Shown here: in pieces, positions 23,496-30,587 of the stretch | How positions within the stretch are numbered: position 1 is the stretch's first letter | Layout of the letters: each line of letters opens with the position of its first letter | IMG/VR virus record: IMGVR_UViG_3300035564_000046 | Location: 1 to 49,964 of that record | Source: a virus | DNA: 49,964 bases | Strand: one strand, 5' to 3' | Made by a program: the position numbers and the translations under genes | The notes under the pieces: model-generated | Database searches by the model: none | The model's input: the letters and a program-made list of their open reading frames with translations, nothing else | Told to the model about the DNA's origin: nothing

Positions 23496-23732
23496 ATGAT
23501 CAATATCCACCAGTGCAACCCCCACGTTCACGCCCTGGCCCTGTCCAGCACGGAGACCATGGCGATTCGCAACGCGCTTGATCTGGCCTTGCGTGACGAA
23601 GTGACCAAGGTGCGGGTCAACCCCGAGATCCTGCGTCTCTACCGCTCGCTTTATAAGCAGTTCGACTTGCTCTGCGGGGATGAGGCGCGGGACAAGCTTC
23701 TTGAGGAGAACGAGGAGGACTCTTTACCATGA
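23496..23732 (+). CDS. Hypothetical protein (78 aa)
   Basis: A 78-residue acidic helical protein (LSSTETMAIRNALDLALRDE). GAGGAGAG lies upstream of the ATG. The stop overlaps the start of the next small membrane protein. No motif recognised. Confidence 0.65.
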   Translation: MINIHQCNPHVHALALSSTETMAIRNALDLALRDEVTKVRVNPEILRLYRSLYKQFDLLCGDEARDKLLEENEEDSLP

Positions 23733-23848
23733 CACTTGATCTCGCATCCGCCGCTCTTGCCGTCGTATTCATCCTCGTCATGCTGCTCATGATCTGGGCC
23801 TCACACCCGCCCAACGACGACCAGCCACCCGCGCCGGGAGACGAGTAG
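23729..23848 (+). CDS. Very small membrane peptide (39 aa)
   Basis: Starts ATGA across the previous stop. Residues 5-24 (LASAALAVVFILVMLLMIWA) form one transmembrane helix followed by a Pro/Asp-rich cytoplasmic or periplasmic tail. Third small membrane protein within 700 bp, which points to an early membrane-remodelling or exclusion cluster. Confidence 0.6.
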   Translation: MTLDLASAALAVVFILVMLLMIWASHPPNDDQPPAPGDE

Positions 23849-23855
23849 GCGCCCT

Positions 23856-24038
23856 ATGACCTTCAATAACGACAAGATCAAGATCTTCCGCATTCGCCCC
23901 GGCGCCTGGTTGGTCTACACCCCGGCAACCCTTTGCTCGGGCGTCGTCACATTCCGTGCGGCAACCTGGGAGCAGGCCCTCGACTTCGCGCTAAGAGCCA
24001 TTCAGGCGCATCGGCGCCGCCAGCCCTGGTCATTATGA
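23856..24038 (+). CDS. Hypothetical protein (60 aa)
   Basis: A 60-residue protein (MTFNNDKIKIFRIRPGAWLV) that looks like a compact beta-alpha domain with a basic end. It lies 7 bases after the previous stop. Its last bases overlap a possible further frame (24035-24265). Function unknown. Confidence 0.55.
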   Translation: MTFNNDKIKIFRIRPGAWLVYTPATLCSGVVTFRAATWEQALDFALRAIQAHRRRQPWSL

Positions 24039-24265
24039 CACTCTCGTCAAGTATCGCGGCCACGTTAGTTACCACGGCCATGTTATCCCCACCTATTCCC
24101 TCCCCGAGAATTTTCTCCCCAATTTTTTCCAGCCTCTCAAACTCTGCACGAAGCAGCGGCGGGGCCGCTGCTTGGGGAAATTGGTACCAAAGTACTAGTA
24201 CCAAGGGTCTGGTACCCCCGTACCAGTACCAAGGAACCTTCTGGGCCAGTACTACGGGTACGTGA
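24035..24265 (+). CDS. Doubtful Ser/Pro/Tyr-rich reading frame
   Basis: ATGA overlap with the previous stop and 76 codons, but the product is low-complexity (Ser/Pro at the start, Tyr/Gln/Thr/Gly at the end) and its last third runs through the GTAC-rich repeat region. Base use differs from neighbouring genes. It may be a real terminal gene of the membrane cluster, or just open sequence over a control region. Confidence 0.3.
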   Translation: MTLSSSIAATLVTTAMLSPPIPSPRIFSPIFSSLSNSARSSGGAAAWGNWYQSTSTKGLVPPYQYQGTFWASTTGT

Positions 24266-24270
24266 GTACT
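24181..24270. repeat. Cluster of GTAC palindromes
   Basis: Nine GTAC tetramers in about 86 bp, many within larger palindromes: TTGGTACCAA (24181-24190), AGTACT (24191-24196), GGTACC (24211-24216), AGTACT (24248-24253; 24265-24270). AGTACCAAGG is directly repeated at 24197 and 24225. It looks like a multi-site protein-binding region or a set of alternative hairpins. Confidence 0.6.
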
Positions 24271-24621
24271 ATTTCGGATAAACAGGTATTAACCTAATGA
24301 ACTGCACTACACCACATCTAGCATTGCAGACAATCGTATCTGAATGTAATAGACAATGCAATAGCAGAGCATTACGTCTTAATAGCCAACATAGACGCAC
24401 AGAATAGACGGCTTTGTAATGCAAAGCGCTTTACCCTACAAACCGCGCTATCACACTACGCTCTACTAGTCAACCCGTATTACCTATCTAAAGAGATGTT
24501 AAATGTTGGGGAGAGAGAGGGTAGCACCGCGCTAGCCTCTTGTTATCCTACCCCATAAGCGCATAGGATAGATATAGCGGGCGGATGCCTGCTAGAGACG
24601 ATTGAACGCTTGAAAGGATGA
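24271..24621. other. AT-richer gene-free control region
   Basis: About 350 bp without a convincing gene and clearly richer in A and T than the rest. It contains the palindrome AAAGCGCTTT (24423-24432), repeated ATAGACG/AATAGAC motifs (about 24390-24412), and the inverted repeat TATCCTA (24544-24550) / TAGGATA (24564-24570) close to the first gene of the amidoligase island. Together with the GTAC cluster it is a candidate replication origin or control region for the island. Confidence 0.5.
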
Positions 24622-24630
24622 GTGTATTGT

Positions 24631-24819
24631 ATGACGTACAGACTTGACTGTCTCCTCCGTGAATGGGGGGTCGACTGGATTAACGTGGCGGTCCATGCTA
24701 CGGCCGCCGAGTGTTTTGAGGACTGGCGAAGTAATCACTTGGATCAGTCCGCAAGAATCACGGGCGTGGGAATAGCGAAGACGCTATACCTTGTAGCTTG
24801 GTGCGATGAAAGGAGCTAG
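24631..24819 (+). CDS. Small protein at head of amidoligase island (62 aa)
   Basis: A 62-residue soluble protein (MTYRLDCLLREWGVDWINVA) with two Cys. The start is uncertain: AAAGGA is 12 nt before the ATG at 24631 and 3 nt before an in-frame GTG at 24622. The stop is 4 bases before the amidoligase start, so it is probably in the same operon. It contains more low-GC and CTA-type codons than phage genes to the left. Function unknown; a regulator or substrate carrier of the island is conceivable. Confidence 0.55.
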   Translation: MTYRLDCLLREWGVDWINVAVHATAAECFEDWRSNHLDQSARITGVGIAKTLYLVAWCDERS

Positions 24820-24823
24820 ACCC

Positions 24824-26086
24824 ATGCCACAAAACGAGACTACCCCTGCACCGTTCTACCGTGTGGAGCAGCGCACGGGGGCGCGCCCGGATAACTGGAG
24901 AATCCTGGAGCACTACGAGCATCTAGAATCGTGGGAGGACGCGGAAGATGCATTTAGGCGCTCGACATGGTACGGTGCGCTCAACCTGCGTCTCGCCTAC
25001 TCGGAGGATGATAGTGTGTGGCGCCCGTGCTGTGCCTGTGGTGCGGAATGGGTCCAGGTTCGCACAGCCTCCGGTTTGCCCGCAACGTATGATTACGAAC
25101 AGCCGTCCTCACGCCACGTTGTCTGTGAGGATTGTTCCGGGTGTGTTGAGTATTGCTCCTTCTGTGGGGTGCTATTCAACACGAATGACCATACGGAATG
25201 CCCTGAATGCTCGGAGCACGAATGCGCGGACTGCGGCTGCTCCTACTCCCGCTTGGAGCATGGCTGCTGCCCAACGTGCGCCGAAAGGGAGGAGGAGGAG
25301 AGAGCGGAGGAGGAGGACCGCTCACACCGCTTGATTGGAGGCTATCACGATACTCGGCCACCATGGCGTGCGGTTGGCAAGGGCCCCATGTTTTTCGGGC
25401 TGGAAGTAGAGACAGAGTCAGACGACCGGCAAGCACTAGCCCAGCTAGTGCTAGATTATGTCGGCTCGGAACGTGTGATCCTGGAGCGCGACGGTTCGCT
25501 TAGGGACGGGGAAGGGCTAGAGATTATCTCTCACCCCCATAGCTGGGAAAGGGCAGGGGATTACGTTCATCGGCTCTGCTGTGCTCTCACTGAAGGAAAG
25601 GCCCGGAGTTATGACACGGAGGGGCGCGCGGGGATTCATGTCCATGTCACGCGTAATCAGATCTCTCAGCTTACCATCGGTAAGCTCTTGGTGCATGTGC
25701 ATGACCCGGCTAACGCGAGCCTGATTGATTGCATAGCGCAACGTCCGGCTAACGGCTACTGTGATCGGCCGCCAAAAAAGATCACAGACGCACGGAGGAC
25801 GTGCTATGCGCGTGAGGCTATCAATCTGTCTGAATACCAGACGATTGAATTCAGACTCTACCGTGGTAACACGCGTGAGGCGCGCATCATGAAGTGCCTG
25901 GAGCACGTCAAGAGCCTGCTAGACTGGCTTCCTACAGCGTCCATGCGGCAATTGGACGCGCCCAGCTATCTAGCATGGATTGACAAGCGGCGTTCTCAGT
26001 ATCCGCACTTGGCACAATTCCTAGTTGCGCGTGGAAGACTCCAGCAGCTTTCAACCCGCACGGCAGACAGCACGGGGGACAATTAA
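24824..26086 (+). CDS. Zinc-finger amidoligase (GCS-like ligase)
   Basis: A 420-residue protein. An in-frame ATG at 24806 exists, but it forms part of the AAAGGAG ribosome site, so I start at 24824. Residues 69-152 hold 16 Cys in CxxC-type groups (CEDC, CSFC, CPEC, CADC, CPTC), likely several zinc knuckles. The catalytic part shows FGLEVETE (191-198), RDGSL (222-226), GLEIISHP (231-238), GRAGIHVHVTR (267-277) and TIEFRLYRG (340-348), matching the Amidoligase_2 / gamma-glutamylcysteine-synthetase-like fold that joins a carboxylate to an amine with ATP. It is followed by a class II amidotransferase. The substrate is unknown. Confidence 0.8.
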   Translation: MPQNETTPAPFYRVEQRTGARPDNWRILEHYEHLESWEDAEDAFRRSTWYGALNLRLAYSEDDSVWRPCCACGAEWVQVRTASGLPATYDYEQPSSRHVVCEDCSGCVEYCSFCGVLFNTNDHTECPECSEHECADCGCSYSRLEHGCCPTCAEREEEERAEEEDRSHRLIGGYHDTRPPWRAVGKGPMFFGLEVETESDDRQALAQLVLDYVGSERVILERDGSLRDGEGLEIISHPHSWERAGDYVHRLCCALTEGKARSYDTEGRAGIHVHVTRNQISQLTIGKLLVHVHDPANASLIDCIAQRPANGYCDRPPKKITDARRTCYAREAINLSEYQTIEFRLYRGNTREARIMKCLEHVKSLLDWLPTASMRQLDAPSYLAWIDKRRSQYPHLAQFLVARGRLQQLSTRTADSTGDN

Positions 26087-26088
26087 CC

Positions 26089-26907
26089 ATGTGCTTACTA
26101 CTTGTCTCGACAAACGGCGCGCGCCTGGAGCGTTTTGAAGTGGAAACGGCGTTTCAGGCTAACCCGCACGGATGGGGTGTGGTGATGCAGGGTGGGGAGT
26201 GTCGCAAGGGGTTTAAGCTCGACGCTCTACACCGTGCGCTAGACGCGGCGGAAGGAAAGCCCTACATGGCGCACTGGCGCTACGCTACACACGGAGAGCT
26301 CACGGTTGGCAATTGCCACCCGTTCCGCGTGGCTGACAATCTGTGGCTTGCCCACAATGGCATTATCGATGGGGCCAAGTGCGAGATTCAACCTGGTATG
26401 AGTGACTCGCGTAGCTTGGCTCTAATGATGCGCGGCCTAGGCTACCTCGTGCTGTGGCAAGTGGAACTTGCCGCATGGGAATCTTACATCGGCTCATCTA
26501 ACAAGGTGGCTTGGTTCGACTCCGAAACGGGTGAGGCTCGGATAGCTCATGAGACGCAGGGCCATTGGGTCAAGCCCGGCTTGTGGGCGTCCAATCACGG
26601 CTATATGGGCTATGTTTCCTCATCGGATGACCTAGAACCGTGGCCTAGCGAATTTTGGCGCGCTAGACAATACGCCAGCAAGTACAGGCCCGCGTCTTCG
26701 CCTGTTAGCTACAGTTGGGATTCTTACGACGGTGAAGACAGCGCCATGGGGGACGACTTGGAAAGATGGGCAGCTAAGCGCGCCGCTCAGGATCAAACCG
26801 CTAGCTGCCAGTGTTGCCTACTGCCCGTACCAGTGCCGGAGTTAACGATGCTCGACGGACAATCGGTCTGCCGTGATTGTCGGGAGTACTTCGGCGCGGT
26901 CTGCTAG
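26089..26907 (+). CDS. Class II glutamine amidotransferase-like protein
   Basis: A 272-residue protein beginning Met-Cys, so Cys2 would become the N-terminal nucleophile after Met removal. It has the Ntn glutaminase pattern 'HGWGVVM', 'HWRYATHG' (62-69), 'NCHPF' (75-79) and 'LAHNGII' (88-93). The C-terminus ends in a zinc-ribbon-like CQCC...CRDC segment, echoing the Cys-rich part of the ligase. It starts two bases after the ligase stop. It could release ammonia from glutamine or cleave gamma-glutamyl bonds in concert with the ligase; the pairing of these two families is a known association in phages and bacteria. Confidence 0.82.
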   Translation: MCLLLVSTNGARLERFEVETAFQANPHGWGVVMQGGECRKGFKLDALHRALDAAEGKPYMAHWRYATHGELTVGNCHPFRVADNLWLAHNGIIDGAKCEIQPGMSDSRSLALMMRGLGYLVLWQVELAAWESYIGSSNKVAWFDSETGEARIAHETQGHWVKPGLWASNHGYMGYVSSSDDLEPWPSEFWRARQYASKYRPASSPVSYSWDSYDGEDSAMGDDLERWAAKRAAQDQTASCQCCLLPVPVPELTMLDGQSVCRDCREYFGAVC

Positions 26908-26921
26908 CTGTCACGGTGTTG

Positions 26922-26931
26922 TCACGCGTGA
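26922..26931. promoter_or_regulatory. Perfect 10-bp palindrome, possible operator
   Basis: TCACGCGTGA in the 71-base gap between the amidotransferase and the next gene. A direct repeat TGTCACG also occurs here (about 26909 and 26920). Could be a regulator site for the downstream gene. Confidence 0.35.
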
Positions 26932-26978
26932 TGCGGTACAGTTGGGTAGTTCAATTTGATAGACGAAAGGATAGGAGA

Positions 26979-27287
26979 ATGGCTGAGAGAACGATGATGG
27001 AAAACGGCGTAGAGTATCGCTATTACTTCGCGCCACCCAAAACCCGCACGGATGAGCGCTTGTTTCTGGCTCACCGTGCAATCACTGATGTAGTCGAGCA
27101 TCTTCGTGCGATTGCCACGGAGTCTGAGATCGTCCTGGACGCGCCGAAGGTCGCTCAGCGAGCATTGGCGGCGGTAGGTGTGGCTGAACTGGAGACGCTG
27201 CAACGGCGCATCTACGATTGCTATACAGACTTCGGGCTGACGGAATGGCCGCGCGTCTGTGGGATGGATGGCTACTGTCCGGGCTAA
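26979..27287 (+). CDS. Hypothetical island protein (102 aa)
   Basis: A 102-residue helical protein (HRAITDVVEHLRAIATESEI; VAELETLQRRIYDCYTDFGL). The longer open frame reaches upstream to 26877, but AAAGGA sits 7 nt before the ATG at 26979. It is followed by a terminator, so it ends the amidoligase operon. No family recognised. Confidence 0.6.
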   Translation: MAERTMMENGVEYRYYFAPPKTRTDERLFLAHRAITDVVEHLRAIATESEIVLDAPKVAQRALAAVGVAELETLQRRIYDCYTDFGLTEWPRVCGMDGYCPG

Positions 27288-27300
27288 GCGGCCGCCCTGC

Positions 27301-27394
27301 TGCCGTCTGACGGCACGCCACTAACAACTAGGCTCACGCGCCTACAGTCTTGTCTTAGTGCCTAGCATTAGGACTGGATTGTAGGCGCTTTTTT
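27301..27394 (+). terminator. Rho-independent terminator of amidoligase operon
   Basis: GCGCCTACA (27338-27346) pairs with TGTAGGCGC (27380-27388), followed by six T (27389-27394). A small perfect hairpin TGCCGTC/GACGGCA (27301-27315) lies just upstream after the stop. The loop of the main stem is 33 nt and contains inner complementary bits (CAGTC/GACTG). Confidence 0.75.
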
Positions 27395-27516
27395 ATGTCT
27401 GCCCTTTCCAGCGCGGGGTGGTGCGCGCCAGCACCCGCACGCTAGGGATACGCGCGTCGTCGGCTTACGGGCCGGGCGCCTGGAAGCAAGACATACATGG
27501 ATGGTATGAGCTATCG

Positions 27517-27594
27517 ACTGGTGGCTAACTGGTGGCGTGCTGCTGGTGGCGGCACGACTGGTGGTAGAGATTTGGGATAGGTTCAACTGGTGGT
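27517..27594 (+). repeat. Five direct ACTGGTGG repeats
   Basis: ACTGGTGGC at 27517 and 27528, GCTGGTGGC at about 27542, ACTGGTGGT at 27557 and 27586. Spacings of 11, 14, 15 and 29 bp are near one to three helical turns, as in iterons or repressor arrays. They lie in the gap upstream of the 27629 gene. Confidence 0.5.
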
Positions 27595-27628
27595 GAAAGA
27601 ATGGAGACAGTATGAAAGGAGCAATAGT

Positions 27629-27967
27629 ATGGGGAAGCTGAGCGCAAGCTCTCAAGCGAGAATCCAGCGGTTTGTGGACTGGTTCATTAGGACTGAATAC
27701 GCCGCAAACTGGGCGGCTGAGAAAGACAGCGACTTTATCAACGAGCGCGCGCGCGCCGAGCGGTGCTATGCTGCGGCTGAGCATGGCGGGTGTGGCCGGA
27801 CGCACGCGGAGGTTATCGAGGACTGGAGGGAGGCGTTTCATGCTTGGATGAGCGATAGAGGCTGTTTCGTGTGGCCCGAGCGATTTGAGGCCGCAGTATG
27901 CGCCCACTTTGATGGGGTAGAAGCCTGGCACGAGCGGCACGGTTCGCTTGATTGTGAGCTTGGATAG
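27629..27967 (+). CDS. Hypothetical protein (112 aa) after iteron-like repeats
   Basis: A 112-residue helical protein rich in Trp and His (WLEAF-type segments such as 'VIEDWREAFHAWMSDRGCFV'). The ATG at 27629 has AAAGGAG seven nt upstream; an earlier in-frame start lies before this site. It has the same base and codon bias as the island genes. No motif recognised; its position just after direct repeats makes a DNA-linked role possible. Confidence 0.6.
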   Translation: MGKLSASSQARIQRFVDWFIRTEYAANWAAEKDSDFINERARAERCYAAAEHGGCGRTHAEVIEDWREAFHAWMSDRGCFVWPERFEAAVCAHFDGVEAWHERHGSLDCELG

Positions 27968-28031
27968 GGTCAATGTGGGGTCCGTCTGGTGGCTGTTAAG
28001 AAGGCTATCTAAAGATAGGTAGAGAATTCAG

Positions 28032-28060
28032 TTGACAGCGCCAACGATAGGCCCCATACT
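28032..28060 (+). promoter_or_regulatory. Rightward promoter
   Basis: TTGACA (28032-28037), exactly 17 bp, CATACT (28055-28060). It follows a short palindrome CTATCTAAAGATAG (about 28005-28018) and starts the long series of small coupled genes. Confidence 0.7.
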
Positions 28061-28113
28061 GATCTTGTCCGAGTGAGAAGAGATCTAAAGAATTCAAAGG
28101 AAAGGTGACGAGA

Positions 28114-28452
28114 ATGGTGACTTTGACTGTTGGTTTGGCGCAGATGCGCATGTTGTTCGGCGCGGTCCGCACAACGCAAGACCACATCTTTCGGGAGACG
28201 CTTACGAGCGCCCTCAAGCTCACGCTTAAGGGTGGTGACCTGGATGTCGTTGATTCGGCCCTATCGGGGGTGCAGGAGTTGGGCGACATCGCGGACGCCA
28301 TCAGCGCGGCAATCCGGGCGGGCGAGGCTGAGGCCGAGGCGGCGGGCAACTGCACCCTTTGTGGTGAGAAGCACGACGAGGCTTTGAGGGGCGCGTCGGG
28401 AGCGGCGCGGCTCATCCACACCGCCTTGAAGAAGTTCGATGGGGAGAAATAG
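28114..28452 (+). CDS. Hypothetical protein (112 aa) with CxxC
   Basis: A 112-residue helical protein with a C-terminal CTLCGEKH motif that could bind a metal. I chose ATG 28114 over GTG 28105 because AAGG lies 8 nt before the ATG. First gene after the promoter at 28032. No family recognised. Confidence 0.65.
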   Translation: MVTLTVGLAQMRMLFGAVRTTQDHIFRETLTSALKLTLKGGDLDVVDSALSGVQELGDIADAISAAIRAGEAEAEAAGNCTLCGEKHDEALRGASGAARLIHTALKKFDGEK

Positions 28453-28472
28453 CCTCCCCCTGGTGGTGGGTC

Positions 28473-28748
28473 ATGACAAAGAAACACTTCATCGACTTGG
28501 CGAACAGGATGCGGGAGCTTGAAGACCAGTATGCCTTGTACGCCGAGGACATCGCCAACGAGGAAGGGGGCGAGTGCAATATTCGCTACCTGCCTCTGGT
28601 GGAAGTACGGCGCATGCTGACGGCGTTCTGTAAGGCGCACAATCCGGCGTTTAAGCGGACCCTCTGGCTGGAGTACCTGTCTGGTCGGTGCGGGCCGAGT
28701 GGAGGCAGAATCAGGGGGTTTGGGGGGTGTGGGGGGAAGCTCAAATGA
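28473..28748 (+). CDS. Small phage protein of the 'MTKKHF' type
   Basis: A 91-residue protein beginning MTKKHFIDLANRMRE and containing 'VRRMLTAFCKAHNPAFKRTLW'. Short proteins with an MTKKHF start and a 'NPxFxxxxF' segment are frequent in phages and mobile elements; function unknown. The end is Gly-rich and overlaps the next ATG as ATGA. Confidence 0.7.
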   Translation: MTKKHFIDLANRMRELEDQYALYAEDIANEEGGECNIRYLPLVEVRRMLTAFCKAHNPAFKRTLWLEYLSGRCGPSGGRIRGFGGCGGKLK

Positions 28749-29056
28749 GCAGCGAAAAGCCACTAAAGGGCGGGTGGATTGACCTGGACACGGGGGAGCT
28801 TACCCGCCCGCTCCCCAAGGATTGCGTCAAAGACTGTTCGGCGAGTGGTTCGGTAGATGAAGCGGTGGCTTATTGGCGGAAGAAACTGAACTTCACTGTT
28901 CCTGGCGCGCGGGCAGTGCGATACCTGCGCCAATTCGGCGCTTGGCGACCGGAAGAACTGAATGCTCTCCCGCTCAACGAGCTTGCTGAGAAAGTGCTCT
29001 GGTTGGCCTGCTGTGAGATCAACGAAGAAGGCGAGTGGTTCGGGTTGAGATTCTAG
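28745..29056 (+). CDS. Hypothetical protein (103 aa)
   Basis: A 103-residue protein with an ATGA start overlap that decides against a longer upstream frame. N-terminal 'GGWIDLDTGELTRPLP' followed by helices, and a short end 'CEINEEGEWFGLRF'. Small acidic cytosolic protein, unknown. Confidence 0.65.
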   Translation: MSSEKPLKGGWIDLDTGELTRPLPKDCVKDCSASGSVDEAVAYWRKKLNFTVPGARAVRYLRQFGAWRPEELNALPLNELAEKVLWLACCEINEEGEWFGLRF

Positions 29057-29066
29057 GGGGGGCGTG

Positions 29067-29288
29067 ATGATAGACAGCAATAGTGCCGCGATGGGGCGCC
29101 TACGCGCGCTGGCTCAGGTTGCCGACTTCCTGGACGGGAAGATAGAGTTTGACGACCTGCCCGAGGCCACCATTCAGCATCTCTACGAGCACTACCTGCC
29201 CGAGATGCCCTACGGGGTGGCGAAGGCGCGCACTGGTGACCCGTACCAGTGGATTCAGGACAGGCTGGAGAGGGACGCGAATGTCTGA
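29067..29288 (+). CDS. Hypothetical protein (73 aa)
   Basis: A 73-residue protein. AGGGGGG precedes both a GTG (29064) and the ATG used here. Mostly helical and acidic ('FDDLPEATIQHLYEHYLPEM'). Its end overlaps the next start by eight bases. Confidence 0.6.
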   Translation: MIDSNSAAMGRLRALAQVADFLDGKIEFDDLPEATIQHLYEHYLPEMPYGVAKARTGDPYQWIQDRLERDANV

Positions 29289-29619
29289 CGATGAGGCCCT
29301 AACCCTGCGGCTGGTGGCCGTAGTGAGAACCGGGCGGCGGCTGGTACGCTGTTGGGAGTGCGAGAAGGAACTGAAGCATGGGAGTACCTACTGGGAGGAT
29401 GCTGGTGGCAAGATGTTCTGCGGGCCGGGGTGTGCCAGGAAGTATCACGGTATCGTCTGGTCGCCGGTAGTTGAGCCGGTGGTTGTGCCAGTTGAACCAG
29501 TAAGTCCTGCGGTGGAGTTGATACGCCCGCCCAAGCCTTTGGATGTCCCTCAGGGAAAGGCTTCTTATGCCAAGGTACAGAAGGTACAGAGGAAAGTGAG
29601 AAGGAAAGGTGTAAGATGA
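29281..29619 (+). CDS. Zinc-binding protein with basic tail (112 aa)
   Basis: A 112-residue protein. Residues about 22-55 contain CWEC and FCGPGC, a treble-clef-like four-Cys site. A Val/Pro linker leads to a basic end (KVQRKVRRKGVR) that could contact nucleic acid. The ATG overlaps the previous stop region. Possible transcription or nucleic-acid-binding factor, inferred only. Confidence 0.65.
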   Translation: MSDDEALTLRLVAVVRTGRRLVRCWECEKELKHGSTYWEDAGGKMFCGPGCARKYHGIVWSPVVEPVVVPVEPVSPAVELIRPPKPLDVPQGKASYAKVQKVQRKVRRKGVR

Positions 29620-30122
29620 CTATCAAAGAGTGGAAGGAAAAGTATTACCCGCTAGAAGCCAAGAGCTTCAGCAGGGCGACGTGGCTTGAGGCGGCGCGCG
29701 CTTCGTTGAAGAAGTACGAGGGCCTGCTGGTAGTGGAGCAGAGTGGTAACGACTGGTTGGCGAAGGAGCTGAGTCTGCTTCACTACAGTCCATCTTGCTC
29801 TCTCTGCTGGCGCAGTAGCGGGGGGCGGGAGGACCCCACTATCTCAGGGTCGAGCTTGGTCTCAGGCCCCTTCCCTCAAGTCCGGTGTGGGCGCTGCCCG
29901 TTGCTGAAGGTCACGGGGGTATCGTGCGAGGACTTCTCTTCTCCGTGGAGCAAGATGATCGTGTCAAAACGGCCCCTTAGTGGTTCCAGCAGCCTGGGTA
30001 GCTATCAAGGCATGGACGATGCTTTGCGGCAGACGGTCGAGTACCTGGAGCAGAAGGACGCCTACCTGAAGCGGAAGCGGGAGAGACGGGGAAAGGAGAA
30101 ACGCCATGGTGTTGTCGCCTGA
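29616..30122 (+). CDS. Cys-motif protein (168 aa)
   Basis: A 168-residue protein overlapping the previous gene by ATGA. Residues about 60-110 contain CSLCW, CGRCPL and a further Cys, suggesting a zinc or iron-sulfur site. The end is strongly basic (YLKRKRERRGKEKR). Unknown family; a nucleic-acid role is plausible. Confidence 0.65.
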   Translation: MTIKEWKEKYYPLEAKSFSRATWLEAARASLKKYEGLLVVEQSGNDWLAKELSLLHYSPSCSLCWRSSGGREDPTISGSSLVSGPFPQVRCGRCPLLKVTGVSCEDFSSPWSKMIVSKRPLSGSSSLGSYQGMDDALRQTVEYLEQKDAYLKRKRERRGKEKRHGVVA

Positions 30123-30339
30123 ACCGCATGGGCTGTGCATCGTCAACGCTGGCGACAGGGTGATTCTGCACGCCATTCTGCAGGGAGCCCTGGAGGACAA
30201 AGAGCGCGTAATTGAGTACTGCGCCAGCCCGCGACTTGGGGACTTCCTTACTCCGGCCCAACTCAACAAAGCCAGGATCAAGTGCGAGGCTCTGCGTGAA
30301 GAGTGCCGGGCGCTTCGGCGCATGCTGCAGAAGCCGTAG
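30106..30339 (+). CDS. Hypothetical protein (77 aa)
   Basis: A 77-residue protein with an AAAGGAG site and ATG inside the end of the previous gene. N-terminal hydrophobic strand followed by helices rich in Arg/Glu ('KARIKCEALREECRALRRM'). Unknown. Confidence 0.65.
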   Translation: MVLSPEPHGLCIVNAGDRVILHAILQGALEDKERVIEYCASPRLGDFLTPAQLNKARIKCEALREECRALRRMLQKP

Positions 30340-30342
30340 AGC

Positions 30343-30371
30343 TTGCATTTGCTGGGCTTTTGACGTACCAT
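30343..30371 (+). promoter_or_regulatory. Candidate rightward promoter
   Basis: TTGCAT (30343-30348), 17 bp, TACCAT (30366-30371), then a GAGAGACGAG leader and the ATG at 30384. Same leader style as the promoters at 35655 and 37751. Confidence 0.5.
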
Positions 30372-30383
30372 GGGAGAGACGAG

Positions 30384-30569
30384 ATGACTTTTGAGAGCGC
30401 GCTACACTCCGCAACGAATGCTCTGTTTGGGCTGATTCGCATCGCGGCGTGGTTAGGCTGGGTGTTTGCTGGGTGCTGGCTGATTCGCCGGGCCTATCGC
30501 AAGGTATCAACCGAGATGAGAGCCGCACGGCGCCGCGTCCTCGCGGGCTGGTGGCAGAAGGTTCACTGA
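30384..30569 (+). CDS. Single-pass membrane protein (61 aa)
   Basis: A 61-residue protein with one hydrophobic helix (LIRIAAWLGWVFAGCWLI) and a basic C-terminal tail (MRAARRRVLAGWW). I use the ATG at 30384 after GAGACGAG instead of an upstream frame that overlaps the previous gene. Unknown role at the membrane. Confidence 0.6.
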   Translation: MTFESALHSATNALFGLIRIAAWLGWVFAGCWLIRRAYRKVSTEMRAARRRVLAGWWQKVH

Positions 30570-30587
30570 GAAAGAGAGGGTAGGTTC

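Noticed and set aside
23947-24204. Minus-strand frame of 85 codons with protein-like content
   Set aside because: Its only start is a TTG within the GTAC repeat region without a ribosome site, and it opposes a coupled rightward gene. Kept as a low possibility only.
27517-27594. CRISPR array
   Set aside because: Repeats are only 8-9 bp with very short, uneven spacing and no cas genes are present.
27368-27973. 201-codon minus-strand frame over the repeat region
   Set aside because: Antisense to a gene with a good ribosome site and to the terminator and iteron-like repeats. Product is low-complexity.
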